A stretch of DNA of 64,000 nucleotides from Lentilitoribacter sp039986595 (GCA_039986595.1 JBDWQJ010000004.1:310001-374000); one strand, 5' to 3'. Positions 1-9,506 are shown, counted from the first letter of the stretch. Translations and numbers: made by a program. Notes: generated by a model not told the origin, from the sequence alone.

Positions 1-263
1 CCGGCATAGACACCATAATTAATCAGCGCTGAACTTAAGCCCACGCTACCATAACGAACGCCTTCTGAGGCAACCGAGCGTCCACCTTTTTGAAAAGTGA
101 TGTTGCGATTGATGATCCAGGTGCAGCCCATAGCCGCAGCGATCGCAAAAATACGCGCGCTAAAGGGGTCCAATGTTGTAAACCTGAGCAACAAAAGAAG
201 CACACCAACATCCGCGGCAAACCCCACGCTACCTGCCATTAGAAAAAATATGATCTTCTTCAT
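1..263 (-). CDS. GtrA-family membrane protein, 3' end cut by window edge
   Basis: This is an open minus-strand frame of 87 codons that starts at ATG 263 and runs off the left edge. The visible part begins MKKIIFFLMAGSVGFAADVG, with a hydrophobic helix, a conserved-looking Asp, a second helix rich in Ala, and then a WIINRNITF stretch. This matches the start of the GtrA/DPMS1 family: small four-helix membrane proteins involved in moving or handling polyprenyl-linked sugars, often beside glycosyltransferases. An in-frame stop lies a few codons upstream of the ATG, so the start is well defined. The partner genes would lie outside the window, so the substrate cannot be guessed. Family call fairly secure, role inferred. 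Confidence 0.7.
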   Translation of the reverse strand, partial: MKKIIFFLMAGSVGFAADVGVLLLLLRFTTLDPFSARIFAIAAAMGCTWIINRNITFQKGGRSVASEGVRYGSVGLSSALINYGVYA

Positions 264-632
264 GCAACTTTCGGTGCTCGATCATCATCAGGTTAAATTA
301 CCGGGTTAATCCGGTATTTCCTGCGATGCCTGTTTCAATTTCTAAACATCTTTATCCTGACGATGCGCAGACTGCAAACTTTCAATACTCATATATAGTC
401 ATGGACTTTGTTCATATCGAGATTTTATGAAGAATTTTGATATAGAATTTGATGTTGCGTCTGAAAATGGCAGGTTTGATGGCTTAATTCTCCATGTAAA
501 TGTCGAATAATGGCCACAGACTTAACAACTGAAATAGGTGATCTTTCACAATCCTCAGTCAAGCCTTGAATGGTTTAAAATGAACGCTATGCTTAAGGCG
601 TGATTTGCGCGTCCATATGAATAGGAAACTTT
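264..632. other. Intergenic stretch between gtrA-like gene and mepA
   Basis: This is 369 bases with no convincing gene. It holds an inverted repeat (TACCGG, 6-nt spacer, CCGGTA) at 299-316, just upstream of the GtrA-like gene, which could be an operator. A weak promoter-like pair precedes mepA: TTGAAT near 567 and TATGCT near 589, 16 bp apart. A 27-codon ATG frame at 427-510 is not supported as a gene. Confidence 0.4.
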
Positions 633-1643
633 ATGCAATCTTCTTCAATGTTCAAACGACTGGCCTCCACATTTTTGGTTTTTATCATGTCTTTGCAATA
701 CGGATTGACTGAAGAAAAAGCAGCAAAATATCTCTTTGGCGCGAAAAAACTACCAACTGTTATGCCTGCGGCCTCGCATGGGTTTTATACAAAAGGATGT
801 TTATCAGGCGGCGTTGCTATTCCTATTGACGGCCCAACTTGGCAGGCCATGCGATTAGAGCGCAATCGCCGCTGGGGACACCCAACTCTTATTGCGATGG
901 TTAAAGATTTATCTCAAAAAACGTCAGCCCATGATGGTTGGCCCGGGCTTTTGGTCGGTGATATCTCCCAGCCGCGTGGCGGTCCGATGTTATCTGGGCA
1001 CGCATCTCACCAAGTGGGTCTTGATGCTGATATCTGGCTGACACCTATGCCATCCCGTACACTCACACACACTGAACGCACGAATATGAGCGCGATTTCT
1101 GTTTTGAAAAAGGGGGAGTTAAAAGTCGATCAAAACATTTGGACCCCTGCTCATGCAAAGCTTATCATGCGCGCTGCTGGTTATAACGATGTCGAACGCC
1201 TGTTTGTGCACCCCGCGATTAAACGAGAATTATGCGACAACTGGCAGGGAGACCGCACTCATTTGGGCAAGGTTCGTCCCTATTACGGACATCATTATCA
1301 TTTCCATATCCGTATGAAATGCCTTTCAGGATCACCAAATTGCAAACGGCAAGCGGCTGTGCCAAAAGGCGATGGATGTGGCGCACCTCTTGATTGGTGG
1401 TTTGAACCTGCAAGATGGGCACCGCCAAAACCAAAAAAACCTGGTGTTAAGCCAAAGCCGCGCAAGCTTAAAAGCATGGCAGATTTACCAAATTCATGCG
1501 CTGTTGTTTTAAATGGGCCAACGCCAAAATCTGAAGCCGATGTAACTTTGGGTAAAATGGTGTTTTCGCAGGTGCAGTTAAATTATACTGGCCGACCGGA
1601 CTTTAAATCTATAAAAGACGTGCCATTACCGTCCGATAGTTAA
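633..1643 (+). CDS. mepA: Penicillin-insensitive murein endopeptidase (MepA, peptidase family M74)
   Basis: This is a periplasmic zinc peptidase that cuts the D-Ala-mDAP cross-links of peptidoglycan. It has 336 residues and starts with a charged segment and a hydrophobic helix (about residues 7-25) that looks like a signal peptide. The LAS-type metal motif is visible as SGHASHQVGLDAD, with His123 and Asp131, and the second motif is HHYHFH at residues 220-225. Several Cys residues in the C-terminal half could form disulfides, as in the family. The start at 633 has a GGAAAC ribosome site close upstream; ATG 648 is an alternative. The gene stands alone before mgsA, 26 bp away. Family assignment is strong. 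Confidence 0.92.
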   Translation: MQSSSMFKRLASTFLVFIMSLQYGLTEEKAAKYLFGAKKLPTVMPAASHGFYTKGCLSGGVAIPIDGPTWQAMRLERNRRWGHPTLIAMVKDLSQKTSAHDGWPGLLVGDISQPRGGPMLSGHASHQVGLDADIWLTPMPSRTLTHTERTNMSAISVLKKGELKVDQNIWTPAHAKLIMRAAGYNDVERLFVHPAIKRELCDNWQGDRTHLGKVRPYYGHHYHFHIRMKCLSGSPNCKRQAAVPKGDGCGAPLDWWFEPARWAPPKPKKPGVKPKPRKLKSMADLPNSCAVVLNGPTPKSEADVTLGKMVFSQVQLNYTGRPDFKSIKDVPLPSDS

Positions 1644-1669
1644 AACGCCAATGAGCAAGACTAAATTTT

Positions 1670-2047
1670 ATGACCGATAAAAGAAAAATCGCATTGGTTG
1701 CGCATGACCAAAAAAAAGATGACCTGACTGACTTTGCGGTGACACATAAATCCGCCCTTGGTGATTATGAAATTGTTGCAACCGGAACCACAGGCGGCCG
1801 TATCGCCGAAGCTTGCCCTGAACTTCAGGTTACAAGAATGAAAAGCGGCCCTTTGGGTGGTGATCAGCAAATTGGCGGGCTGATTGCTGATGGAAAAGTC
1901 GATATGTTGATTTTCTTTGTTGACCCGTTGACCCCAATGCCGCATGACGTAGACGTTAAAGCTTTGATGCGATTAGCAGTGCTATATGACATTCCTATGG
2001 CGCTTAATCGTTCTACAGCAGAAGAATTACTCGTCAGAGACAGCTAA
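1670..2047 (+). CDS. mgsA: Methylglyoxal synthase
   Basis: Converts dihydroxyacetone phosphate to methylglyoxal and phosphate, a glycolytic bypass that releases phosphate. At 125 residues it is a short member of the family. The phosphate-binding GTTGG segment lies near residues 39-43, and the catalytic region SGPLGGDQQIG carries Asp65. A later PHDVDVKAL motif carries the conserved His92 and Asp93. It lies 26 bp after mepA and 18 bp before glk on the same strand, so it may be co-transcribed with glk, tying it to sugar phosphate flux. Identification is secure from the motifs. Confidence 0.93.
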   Translation: MTDKRKIALVAHDQKKDDLTDFAVTHKSALGDYEIVATGTTGGRIAEACPELQVTRMKSGPLGGDQQIGGLIADGKVDMLIFFVDPLTPMPHDVDVKALMRLAVLYDIPMALNRSTAEELLVRDS

Positions 2048-2065
2048 GATTTAGGTTCAAATTTC

Positions 2066-3073
2066 ATGTTTTCTTTTCCCATTCTTATCGGTGATATTGG
2101 TGGCACAAATTCACGCTTTGCGATCATCGAAAAACAAGATGCCGACATGATACAGTTTCCCAGCGTAAAAAACGCGGGCTATGCATCAATCCAAGATGTG
2201 ATTGAGCAAAATGTATTTAGTCAAACAGAATTGCGCCCTAAAACGCTGGTCTTAGCGATCGCTGGCCCAACTGGAAATATTGAAAAAATCTCGATGACCA
2301 ATTGTCCATGGGATATTGATGTTTATCAATTGATCGCAGCTCTTGAGATCGATGAAGCAATTGCGATGAGTGATTTTGAAGCTCAAGCACTTGCAGCTAT
2401 TTCAACAGATGTTTCATCTCACGCCTTGATCAAAGAAGGTAAATCACGACCAACATCAGCACGCGCCGTTCTTGGGCCGGGAACCGGGCTAGGAATGGCC
2501 GGAATGATCTATATTGATGGACAATGGTCAATCATTCCTGGGGAAGGTGGATTTGTTGATATTGGTCCGAAAACACCGCGTGATACTGAAATTTATAAGC
2601 ACGCATTTGCACCGGATGAAAGACCTGCCGCAGAAGAGTTTATCAGCGGCCGCGGACTTATGCGCTTATACAATGCAATTAGCAAAGCCGACGGTCTTGA
2701 AAAATCTGTGAGTGATCCTTCTGAGGTTACAGCAGCTTACAGCGACGGTAATGATCCCGTTGCGAGAGAAACACTTGAGCTATTTGTCACTTATCTAGGG
2801 CGATATGCCAGCGATGCAGCGCTTATTTATTTAGCGCGCGGCGGGGTTTTCCTAACAGGCGGTGTGGCGCAACGACTTGAAGACGTTTTGCAATTGCCGT
2901 TCTTTAACGAACAGTTTTTGGATAAAGATCCTTATTCAGATTTAGTGGAAGAAGTGCCCGTTTATCTGATGACTGAGCCGTTAATTGCACTTTCGGGACT
3001 TTGTGCCTATGCAAACCATCCTGATCAATTTAGAATTACGAAACAAGGCCGATATTGGCAAAACCAAAAATAG
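2066..3073 (+). CDS. glk: Glucokinase
   Basis: Phosphorylates glucose with ATP to glucose 6-phosphate. The protein of 335 residues has the N-terminal phosphate loop GDIGGTNSRFA (about residues 9-19), the LGPGTGLG motif near 140 and the PGEGG segment that binds sugar. Length and motifs fit the bacterial Glk (E. coli type) family rather than the ROK family. It follows mgsA closely and precedes an ABC exporter gene by 47 bp, all on the same strand. No operator is evident. Assignment is strong. Confidence 0.93.
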   Translation: MFSFPILIGDIGGTNSRFAIIEKQDADMIQFPSVKNAGYASIQDVIEQNVFSQTELRPKTLVLAIAGPTGNIEKISMTNCPWDIDVYQLIAALEIDEAIAMSDFEAQALAAISTDVSSHALIKEGKSRPTSARAVLGPGTGLGMAGMIYIDGQWSIIPGEGGFVDIGPKTPRDTEIYKHAFAPDERPAAEEFISGRGLMRLYNAISKADGLEKSVSDPSEVTAAYSDGNDPVARETLELFVTYLGRYASDAALIYLARGGVFLTGGVAQRLEDVLQLPFFNEQFLDKDPYSDLVEEVPVYLMTEPLIALSGLCAYANHPDQFRITKQGRYWQNQK

Positions 3074-3120
3074 GGTTGCGACCACGCGATCTAACATGAT
3101 TTTTTGACAAGGGTGCCCAT

Positions 3121-4935
3121 TTGGCTGTTGTAAATATCCCGAAAAAGAAGACCGAGATCGTCCCCGGTCTTTTGGAGATGCTAAAGCGCATATTGCGTGA
3201 AAATGTTCGCGATTATATCGGAACATATGCCATTGCCATTACATGTATGCTTTTCATTGCAGCATCGACTGCATTTTTGGCCTGGGTCATGGAAGACGTG
3301 ATCAACGAAGCCTTCGTTAATCAAGACACAGAAGCTATTTGGTATGTTGCTGGCGGAATATTCGGAGCCTTTCTTATTCGAGGTATCGCATCCTATATTG
3401 AAGCGGTTTCCCTCAATTTAATCGGTAATAATATTGTTGCACGTTATCAGCAACGCCTATTTGATCATCTGATGGCATTAAATCTGTCTTTTTTCTCAGA
3501 TACACGGTCCGCGCAAATTGCAGCACAAATTTCACAAAATGTGACAGGGATCAGAGACACATTAAACTTAACAATAACTCTGTTAGCGCGCGATGTGGTG
3601 ACGCTTTTTGCGCTTATAGTTGTGATGTTTTCAAAAGACATCGTTTTATCAATGATCGTGTTTTTCGGCGCTCCTCCGATTGTGATCGCGCTGCGCTATA
3701 TTGCCAAACGTCTACGCACAGCAACACGTCAAGCAATTGATCTGAACAGCCAAGTTTTAGGTGCCATGCAGGAAACCGTGCAAGGTATAACGATCGTGAA
3801 GTCTTTCACTATGGAAGAGCGTTTAAGCAGTCGCATTAGTCATATTATCGGCGATGCAGAACAACGTGCTAACCGCATTGCTCGACTTGCAGAACGAACC
3901 TCTCCCATTACAGAGACCATATCCGGCTTTGCGATTGCAGCCGTTATTGTTTATGCAGCTTATCGATCAATTCATACCAATGAGCCGCCCGGGGCGTTTT
4001 TCTCATTCATCACGGCGCTATTGCTGGCTTACGATCCTGTAAGACGCCTAACGAAGTTGCAGATCAATCTTGAAAAAGCTGTTGTGAACGCACGGATGAT
4101 TTATGAAATCTTGGACACCAAGCCGCTACAAGGTGACAAAGAAAACGCCTTAGAGCTTGCTGTTAATTCCGGTAAGATTGAGTTTAAGGATGTTTGCTTT
4201 AACTATCCCGATAGTGAGTTGGTTTTAAAAGGGGTGAGTTTTACCGCACAAGCGGGGAAAACCACAGCTATAGTTGGGCCATCTGGCGCAGGTAAATCAA
4301 CCATTATTTCGCTTGTCCCGCGGTTTTATGATGCCGAGTCAGGCAGCATCTCAATTGATGACGTTAATATAGAAGATGTGACTAAATCTTCGTTGCGGAA
4401 AAATCTGGCTTATGTATCGCAACAGCCTTGGCTTTTCGAAGGCTCGATCCGCGATAACATTCGTTATGGCCTGCCAGATGCAAGTGATACTGATATTGAA
4501 GATGCGGCCAAACTTGCGAATGCACATGACTTCATATTGGAGCAACCGCAAGGGTATGACACACCTGTTGGTGAGAACGGCATTACATTGTCCGGCGGTC
4601 AACGTCAGCGGTTATCTATTGCTCGGGCGCTTGTGCGTAATGCGCCAATTTTAATATTGGATGAGGCAACATCTTCGCTCGATAATGAGTCTGAAGCTGC
4701 GGTTCAAAAAGCGCTTGATAAGGCTATGAAAGGCCGCACCGTACTGGTCATTGCGCATAGATTATCCACCATTGCGAAAGCGGATAAGATCGTGGTCATG
4801 GAAGCTGGTAAAGTTGTCGAAGAAGGATCACATTCAGAACTTTCAAAACAATCAGGTGGTGTTTATTCGCGGTTGCAAAACATCCATTCCAAGTCAAATA
4901 AGATCGATACTGTAAAGGAAACTGAAGATGAGTAA
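3121..4935 (+). CDS. ABC exporter with fused membrane and ATPase domains (MsbA-like)
   Basis: A 604-residue half-transporter that would work as a homodimer in the inner membrane. The N-terminal half has about six hydrophobic helices, and the C-terminal half is the ATPase: Walker A GPSGAGKST (Lys392), signature LSGGQ at 490-494, Walker B LILDEATSSLD and an IAHRLST switch His. It resembles the MsbA/lipid or drug exporter group, but the substrate cannot be read from sequence. The longest frame begins at a TTG (3121) after a CAAGGG site; ATG 3178 would remove 19 residues. Its stop overlaps the dapB start by 8 bp, so the two are probably translated together. Confidence 0.88.
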   Translation: MAVVNIPKKKTEIVPGLLEMLKRILRENVRDYIGTYAIAITCMLFIAASTAFLAWVMEDVINEAFVNQDTEAIWYVAGGIFGAFLIRGIASYIEAVSLNLIGNNIVARYQQRLFDHLMALNLSFFSDTRSAQIAAQISQNVTGIRDTLNLTITLLARDVVTLFALIVVMFSKDIVLSMIVFFGAPPIVIALRYIAKRLRTATRQAIDLNSQVLGAMQETVQGITIVKSFTMEERLSSRISHIIGDAEQRANRIARLAERTSPITETISGFAIAAVIVYAAYRSIHTNEPPGAFFSFITALLLAYDPVRRLTKLQINLEKAVVNARMIYEILDTKPLQGDKENALELAVNSGKIEFKDVCFNYPDSELVLKGVSFTAQAGKTTAIVGPSGAGKSTIISLVPRFYDAESGSISIDDVNIEDVTKSSLRKNLAYVSQQPWLFEGSIRDNIRYGLPDASDTDIEDAAKLANAHDFILEQPQGYDTPVGENGITLSGGQRQRLSIARALVRNAPILILDEATSSLDNESEAAVQKALDKAMKGRTVLVIAHRLSTIAKADKIVVMEAGKVVEEGSHSELSKQSGGVYSRLQNIHSKSNKIDTVKETEDE

Positions 4936-5764
4936 CAATAGCTCACAGAACCTTTGTATGATTGTTGTCGCAGGTGCTTCAGGCCGAATGGGACAAGCGA
5001 TCATCCGCGTAATTAACGATATGCCTGGCGCAAAACTCGTTGGTGCACTGGAGCGAAAAGGTGCTGACACAATCGGTCAGGATGCAGGTGAAATTGCAGG
5101 TATTGGCACGAGCGGTGTTATTATCACAGATGACCAAAAAAAGGTTCTTAAAGGCGCTGATGCGATCATCGATTTCACAACACCTGAAACCAGTGTGGCT
5201 TTTTCAAAAGTAGCTGCCGAGCATGGCCTAATCCATATTATTGGAACGACAGGCTGTAGCCAGGAACAAGATGCTGAGATAGCAAAAGCGGGTTCGTCTG
5301 GCTGTATTGTGAAATCAGGCAATATGAGTCTGGGTGTTAATTTATTAGCTGTTCTTGTTGAACAAGCAGCAAAAGCACTTGGCGGTGATGATTGGGATCT
5401 CGACATTTTAGAGATGCACCACAAGCACAAAGTAGATGCGCCTTCGGGCACTGCCTACCTGCTTGGAGAAGCTGCCGCAAAAGGTCGTGAAATTGATCTA
5501 CACAGCAATTCTGTGCGCTCGCGTGATGGCGTAACCGGTGCACGCGAAGAAGGATCCATTGGATTTGCCACTTTGCGCGGCGGGTCTGTTGTGGGGGAGC
5601 ACTCAGTGATCATTGCAGGTGAAGGTGAGCAGATAACGCTCAGCCATTCAGCGCTTGATCGTTCCATTTTCGCACGTGGCGCGGTTAAAGCAGCGCTTTG
5701 GGCAAAAACACAAAATCCAGGTTATTATTCAATGCTTGATGTGCTTGGTTTATCCAAAACTTAA
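4928..5764 (+). CDS. dapB: 4-hydroxy-tetrahydrodipicolinate reductase
   Basis: Second step of the diaminopimelate/lysine branch, reducing 4-hydroxy-tetrahydrodipicolinate with NAD(P)H in the cytoplasm. The 278-residue protein shows the nucleotide-binding GASGRMGQ near residue 16 and the catalytic HHKHKVDAPSGTA motif near residue 162, with the His and Lys expected for the family. The ATG at 4928 lies inside the end of the ABC exporter gene. gpmA follows 28 bp later. Product supports peptidoglycan cross-linking as well as lysine. Assignment is secure. Confidence 0.95.
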   Translation: MSNNSSQNLCMIVVAGASGRMGQAIIRVINDMPGAKLVGALERKGADTIGQDAGEIAGIGTSGVIITDDQKKVLKGADAIIDFTTPETSVAFSKVAAEHGLIHIIGTTGCSQEQDAEIAKAGSSGCIVKSGNMSLGVNLLAVLVEQAAKALGGDDWDLDILEMHHKHKVDAPSGTAYLLGEAAAKGREIDLHSNSVRSRDGVTGAREEGSIGFATLRGGSVVGEHSVIIAGEGEQITLSHSALDRSIFARGAVKAALWAKTQNPGYYSMLDVLGLSKT

Positions 5765-5792
5765 GCGCGCGCTAAAATAAAAAGGAAGCAAT

Positions 5793-6428
5793 ATGTCAGG
5801 AACTCTCGTACTCGTTCGTCACGGACAAAGCGAATGGAACCTTAAAAATCTTTTCACAGGCTGGAAAGATCCGGACCTAACGGAAAAGGGTGTTCAAGAA
5901 GCTAAAGACGGTGGCAAGGCGCTCAAAGATTACGGTTTAAAATATGATGTTGCATTTACATCTGAATTGTCCCGCGCGCAGAAAACGCTTGGTTTTATTC
6001 TAGATGAAATTGAGCAAACAGATATCAACATTATCCGTGATCAAGCGCTTAACGAGCGTGATTATGGTGATCTTGCCGGCTTGAACAAAGATGATGCCCG
6101 CAAGAAATGGGGTGAAGAACAAGTTCATATTTGGCGCCGCTCATATGATGTGCCGCCTCCTGGTGGCGAAAGCTTGAAAGATACCGGCGCACGCGTCTGG
6201 CCATATTTCATGACCGATATTTTGCCGCGTGTTTTAAAAGGTGAAAATGTTCTTGTGGCAGCCCATGGAAATTCTCTTCGCGCGCTCGTCATGATTTTAG
6301 ACCGTTTGACGAAAGATGAGATCCTATCGGTGAATCTCGCAACAGGCGTTCCGATGGTTTACAAACTTAACGCAGATTCAAGCGTGAGTTCAAAAGAAGT
6401 TTTGGGTGACATGTCAAAAGCCCATTAG
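5793..6428 (+). CDS. gpmA: 2,3-bisphosphoglycerate-dependent phosphoglycerate mutase
   Basis: Interconverts 3- and 2-phosphoglycerate in glycolysis and gluconeogenesis through a phosphohistidine. The 211-residue sequence starts with the catalytic LVRHGQSEWN motif (His10) and carries the second His in AAHGNSLRA near residue 155. At 211 residues it is the shorter alphaproteobacterial form of this enzyme (the E. coli one is about 250). A good AAAGGAA site lies just before the ATG. It ends the glk-to-gpmA run and converges with the alkyltransferase gene, with only 9 bp between them. Confidence 0.94.
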   Translation: MSGTLVLVRHGQSEWNLKNLFTGWKDPDLTEKGVQEAKDGGKALKDYGLKYDVAFTSELSRAQKTLGFILDEIEQTDINIIRDQALNERDYGDLAGLNKDDARKKWGEEQVHIWRRSYDVPPPGGESLKDTGARVWPYFMTDILPRVLKGENVLVAAHGNSLRALVMILDRLTKDEILSVNLATGVPMVYKLNADSSVSSKEVLGDMSKAH

Positions 6429-6437
6429 GGTTTTAAT

Positions 6438-7322
6438 TTAGGCACCATTTTCGAGCATACCGCATTCCCAGCCAAGCATGGCACGTTTACGCGTAATGCC
6501 CCAATGATAACCTGTCAGCGCGCCTGATTTGCCAAGTGCGCGATGACAGGGCACCACAAACGATATTGGATTTGCACCAACGGCAGCACCCACGGCACGC
6601 GATGCTTTGGGGCGTCCAATTTTGTCGGCAATTGTTGAATAGGTTGTTGCCGTACCAATTGGAATATCCAATAGCGCTTGCCAAACCTCGACTTGAAAAT
6701 CAGTCCCGATCAACACCAACTGAATTGGTTGATCTGATTGCCATTTTCCTGGATTAAAGATCTGATCCGCATAGCTTTGTGTTGCATTTGGGTCTTGTAC
6801 ATATCTGGCGCGTTTCCAGCGGCTGGACATATCCTCAAACGCTGAGACTTCTTCGCCAGGATCACAAAATGCTAATCCTGCCATGCCGCGATCTGTCGCC
6901 ATAATCAGCGCAATCCCAAACGGACATTGATGAAACCCATATTTGATCTCTAAAGCTTCACCGCCGGTTTTAAAATCACCAGGTGACATGGCTTCATGGG
7001 TCACAAATAAATCATGTAGACGGCTTGGGCCAGATAGACCGACCTCATAGCTCGCTTCTAGCAACGGTAAGTTTTCCTCCGCCAACAATCTCTTCGCGTG
7101 ATCAATCGTCACGGCTTGTAAAAATGCTTTTGGAGATAAGCCTGCCCAACGGGTGAAGAGTTTTTGCAGCTTTGTTTGCTCCAAACCTACTTCATGGGAA
7201 ATCATCTCAAGACTAGGCTGCGACTGATATTCTTTGGATATCAGTTCGATCACTTGTCGAATAACGTCATAGTCCGAGCCGTTTGGCGTGATATTCACTT
7301 GCGGTTTTACAGACATATTCAT
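6438..7322 (-). CDS. AraC-type DNA-binding / methylated-DNA-protein cysteine methyltransferase fusion (Ada-like)
   Basis: A DNA-repair and regulatory protein. The N-terminal third (about residues 15-100) is a two-helix-turn-helix AraC domain. The rest is an O6-alkylguanine-DNA alkyltransferase with the active-site motif VVPCHRALG, whose Cys accepts the methyl group. It lacks the Ada zinc domain that repairs phosphotriesters. I chose ATG 7322 because an AGGG ribosome site lies 10 bases upstream; the open frame extends to 7364. The length is then 294 residues. It converges with gpmA and shares a strand with the next gene, 109 bp away. Whether it activates genes as Ada does is unknown. Confidence 0.85.
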   Translation of the reverse strand: MNMSVKPQVNITPNGSDYDVIRQVIELISKEYQSQPSLEMISHEVGLEQTKLQKLFTRWAGLSPKAFLQAVTIDHAKRLLAEENLPLLEASYEVGLSGPSRLHDLFVTHEAMSPGDFKTGGEALEIKYGFHQCPFGIALIMATDRGMAGLAFCDPGEEVSAFEDMSSRWKRARYVQDPNATQSYADQIFNPGKWQSDQPIQLVLIGTDFQVEVWQALLDIPIGTATTYSTIADKIGRPKASRAVGAAVGANPISFVVPCHRALGKSGALTGYHWGITRKRAMLGWECGMLENGA

Positions 7323-7431
7323 GAAAGACAGCCCTATGATAATAACTTGAATAGAGCGTATCAAACATGAATTTTGCGCAAGTCACCACCCGTTTCTTGC
7401 CGTAAGTATCTTTTTACAGAAGAAAATCCAA

Positions 7432-7902
7432 TTAACGTCGTTTTGCCGTTGCAAGCGCACCACCAAATGCACGCGCAAAACTTTCTCGGTCATCAGGATT
7501 TAAGAAAGCACCGATTCGCAAATCATTGCCTTCAGATCGTAACTTCATATCCGTAATGCCGATGTCTTCTTTTCGGTCGATCAAAAACTTTGTCCATAAC
7601 GGATTGAACAATTTTTCATAACGTTTCCCCGTGGGTGACACCTTGCTAACTTTTAATTCAAGACGAGAGACAACAATTTCTTCGCGTGCACGACCCGCAC
7701 GATAGTTAAGCCAAAAGGCACCAAAAATAAGTATCAGATCCAACCCTAAAAATATTGCCACAGGCCACGCCTTTGCGATGAGAAAAATCACAATATGCGC
7801 CAAGATCAATGCGCCAACAATAATTGCAAAGACGGTAAATCCCTTTCGCCCAAGTGAACGATGGGGTGTCAAAAATGCTTCAAAAATCGGTTTCTCATTC
7901 AT
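7432..7902 (-). CDS. DUF2244 membrane protein
   Basis: A 156-residue protein with two adjacent hydrophobic helices (about residues 23-41 and 45-63) and a soluble C-terminal half. The pattern of an early FEAFLTPHRSLGRKGF segment, the helix pair and a basic tail fits DUF2244, a family common in alphaproteobacteria and of unknown function. It is divergent from the endonuclease III gene, with 42 bp between the starts, an arrangement I know from other members of the order. No catalytic residue can be pointed out. Confidence 0.8.
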   Translation of the reverse strand: MNEKPIFEAFLTPHRSLGRKGFTVFAIIVGALILAHIVIFLIAKAWPVAIFLGLDLILIFGAFWLNYRAGRAREEIVVSRLELKVSKVSPTGKRYEKLFNPLWTKFLIDRKEDIGITDMKLRSEGNDLRIGAFLNPDDRESFARAFGGALATAKRR

Positions 7903-7944
7903 GTTGCATTGCCTTTTTTACGTAATCGCAAGTATAGATAATTT

Positions 7945-8709
7945 ATGACCGAACCAAAGACTAAAAATTCGCCTGCGGCAAAGAGTGCCAAAAGTAAGCC
8001 ATCTATCAAGCGCAAACCTATGCCTCGATCTCCTTATACGAAAGATGAGATCAAAGAGATGTTTCGAAGGTTTTCAATTCAGCGCCCTGAACCCAAAGGT
8101 GAGCTTGAACATGTGAACCCTTTTACGCTGGTTGTTGCTGTTGCATTATCCGCTCAAGCAACGGATGCGGGCGTAAACAAAGCAACACGCGCGCTTTTCG
8201 CGATTGCTGATACGCCGCAAAAAATGTTGGATTTGGGCGAAGAAAAAGTTCGAGACTATATCAAAACGATTGGGCTATATCGAAACAAAGCAAAAAACGT
8301 AATAGCCCTTAGTCAAATGCTGATTGATGACTTTGGCGGTGTTGTGCCGCAATCCCGCGATGATTTGGTCAAACTACCAGGTGTTGGACGAAAAACTGCA
8401 AATGTTGTCCAGTCCATGGCCTTTGGCATCCCCACAATGGCGGTTGACACGCACGTGTTTCGAATAGGCAATCGCCTACGCTTGGCTCCGGGCAAAACGC
8501 CCGATGATGTTGAAGACATTCTCATGAAGCGCATTCCTGAGGAATATTTATATCACGCTCATCACTGGCTCATCTTGCATGGCCGATATTGCTGCAAAGC
8601 GCGCAAACCTGAATGCGATAAATGTGTCATTGCAGATATTTGTAAATCCAAAGAAAAAACCTGCGATGTGCCTGCTGCACTGGTCGAATTACCGGCGCAA
8701 CCATTTTAG
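7945..8709 (+). CDS. nth: Endonuclease III
   Basis: Base-excision repair glycosylase and AP lyase for oxidised pyrimidines. The 254-residue protein has an extended basic N-terminus, the helix-hairpin-helix LPGVGRKTANVV with its catalytic Lys, the catalytic Asp in AVDTHVFRIGNRL, and a C-terminal 4Fe-4S cluster motif (Cys spacing of 6, 2 and 5). It reads away from the DUF2244 gene and converges with the CysZ-like gene, ending 14 bp from it. Assignment is secure. Confidence 0.95.
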   Translation: MTEPKTKNSPAAKSAKSKPSIKRKPMPRSPYTKDEIKEMFRRFSIQRPEPKGELEHVNPFTLVVAVALSAQATDAGVNKATRALFAIADTPQKMLDLGEEKVRDYIKTIGLYRNKAKNVIALSQMLIDDFGGVVPQSRDDLVKLPGVGRKTANVVQSMAFGIPTMAVDTHVFRIGNRLRLAPGKTPDDVEDILMKRIPEEYLYHAHHWLILHGRYCCKARKPECDKCVIADICKSKEKTCDVPAALVELPAQPF

Positions 8710-8723
8710 TATATTGTTCAAAC

Positions 8724-9437
8724 TTATCGCATTGTACGCGAAGATTTTGCCAAAATCATTTTATGCAAATGCACCATCATGCCTGCTGCAAAGAACGGTG
8801 TTAAAAAGTTCAATAGCGGAACTGATAAGAAACCTGCGATCACCAAACCTGCAAAGAATATTGTTGTACTGTGACGCGAACGTAGTTTCTTAGCATCTTG
8901 TGCGCTGTGGTGGCGCATAGCGGCGAACTCAAAATATTCGCGACCAAGCAGGTATCCATTCACTACGAAAAACGCGATCAAATTGACCCCAGGCACAAGC
9001 AATAACAACAGCGCAAATAAGTTGCCTGCCAAAACGATTGCTAAGAACTTGAGGGATTGTGAAATAGTTTCACCCAACCCCATCGGTCGCCCTATAGGAT
9101 CATTCGGATAGTGCTTTTGTTCAATATCTTCCGCAATTGCATCAATAAAAAAACCAGCAATCAAGGCTGTGATCGGCGATATCAACAGTGCAAGCGCTAA
9201 AGCAGATCCAATGGCTGCAAAGACAATGAAAACCGTTGATAACCATGCAAGCCAACTGGGAAGCTCAGGGATATAGCCACCTAATACAGGAAATAGATAT
9301 TCAGCAATGACATTTTGAAAGCCAAACCAAGTCCCAATAAGAAACAGGATGGTCGCGCCTAAAATTTTAAATAAAAGTGTTCGCGATCTTGGTGCAAACA
9401 TATTTTCAAAGGACGCTTTCGCCGCTTGAATGATCAT
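8724..9437 (-). CDS. CysZ/EI24-family inner membrane protein
   Basis: A 237-residue polytopic protein with at least four hydrophobic segments (near residues 25-42, 66-95, 132-160 and 192-220). The motif NGYLLGREYFE before the last helices is typical of the EI24/CysZ family, whose E. coli member takes up sulfate. No sulfur-assimilation genes are nearby, so sulfate transport is an inference from the family. A GAGG site lies upstream of ATG 9437. It is divergent from glnD, 130 bp apart. Confidence 0.78.
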   Translation of the reverse strand: MIIQAAKASFENMFAPRSRTLLFKILGATILFLIGTWFGFQNVIAEYLFPVLGGYIPELPSWLAWLSTVFIVFAAIGSALALALLISPITALIAGFFIDAIAEDIEQKHYPNDPIGRPMGLGETISQSLKFLAIVLAGNLFALLLLLVPGVNLIAFFVVNGYLLGREYFEFAAMRHHSAQDAKKLRSRHSTTIFFAGLVIAGFLSVPLLNFLTPFFAAGMMVHLHKMILAKSSRTMR

Positions 9438-9506
9438 AAAAAACCCCTCATTCCAAGATAGACTGCTATGTGGGGTATTCAGAAGAGATCTTCAAGCTTT
9501 AGAAAC

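Noticed and set aside
427..510. 27-codon ATG frame upstream of mepA
   Set aside because: Too short to judge, no strong ribosome site, no known peptide.
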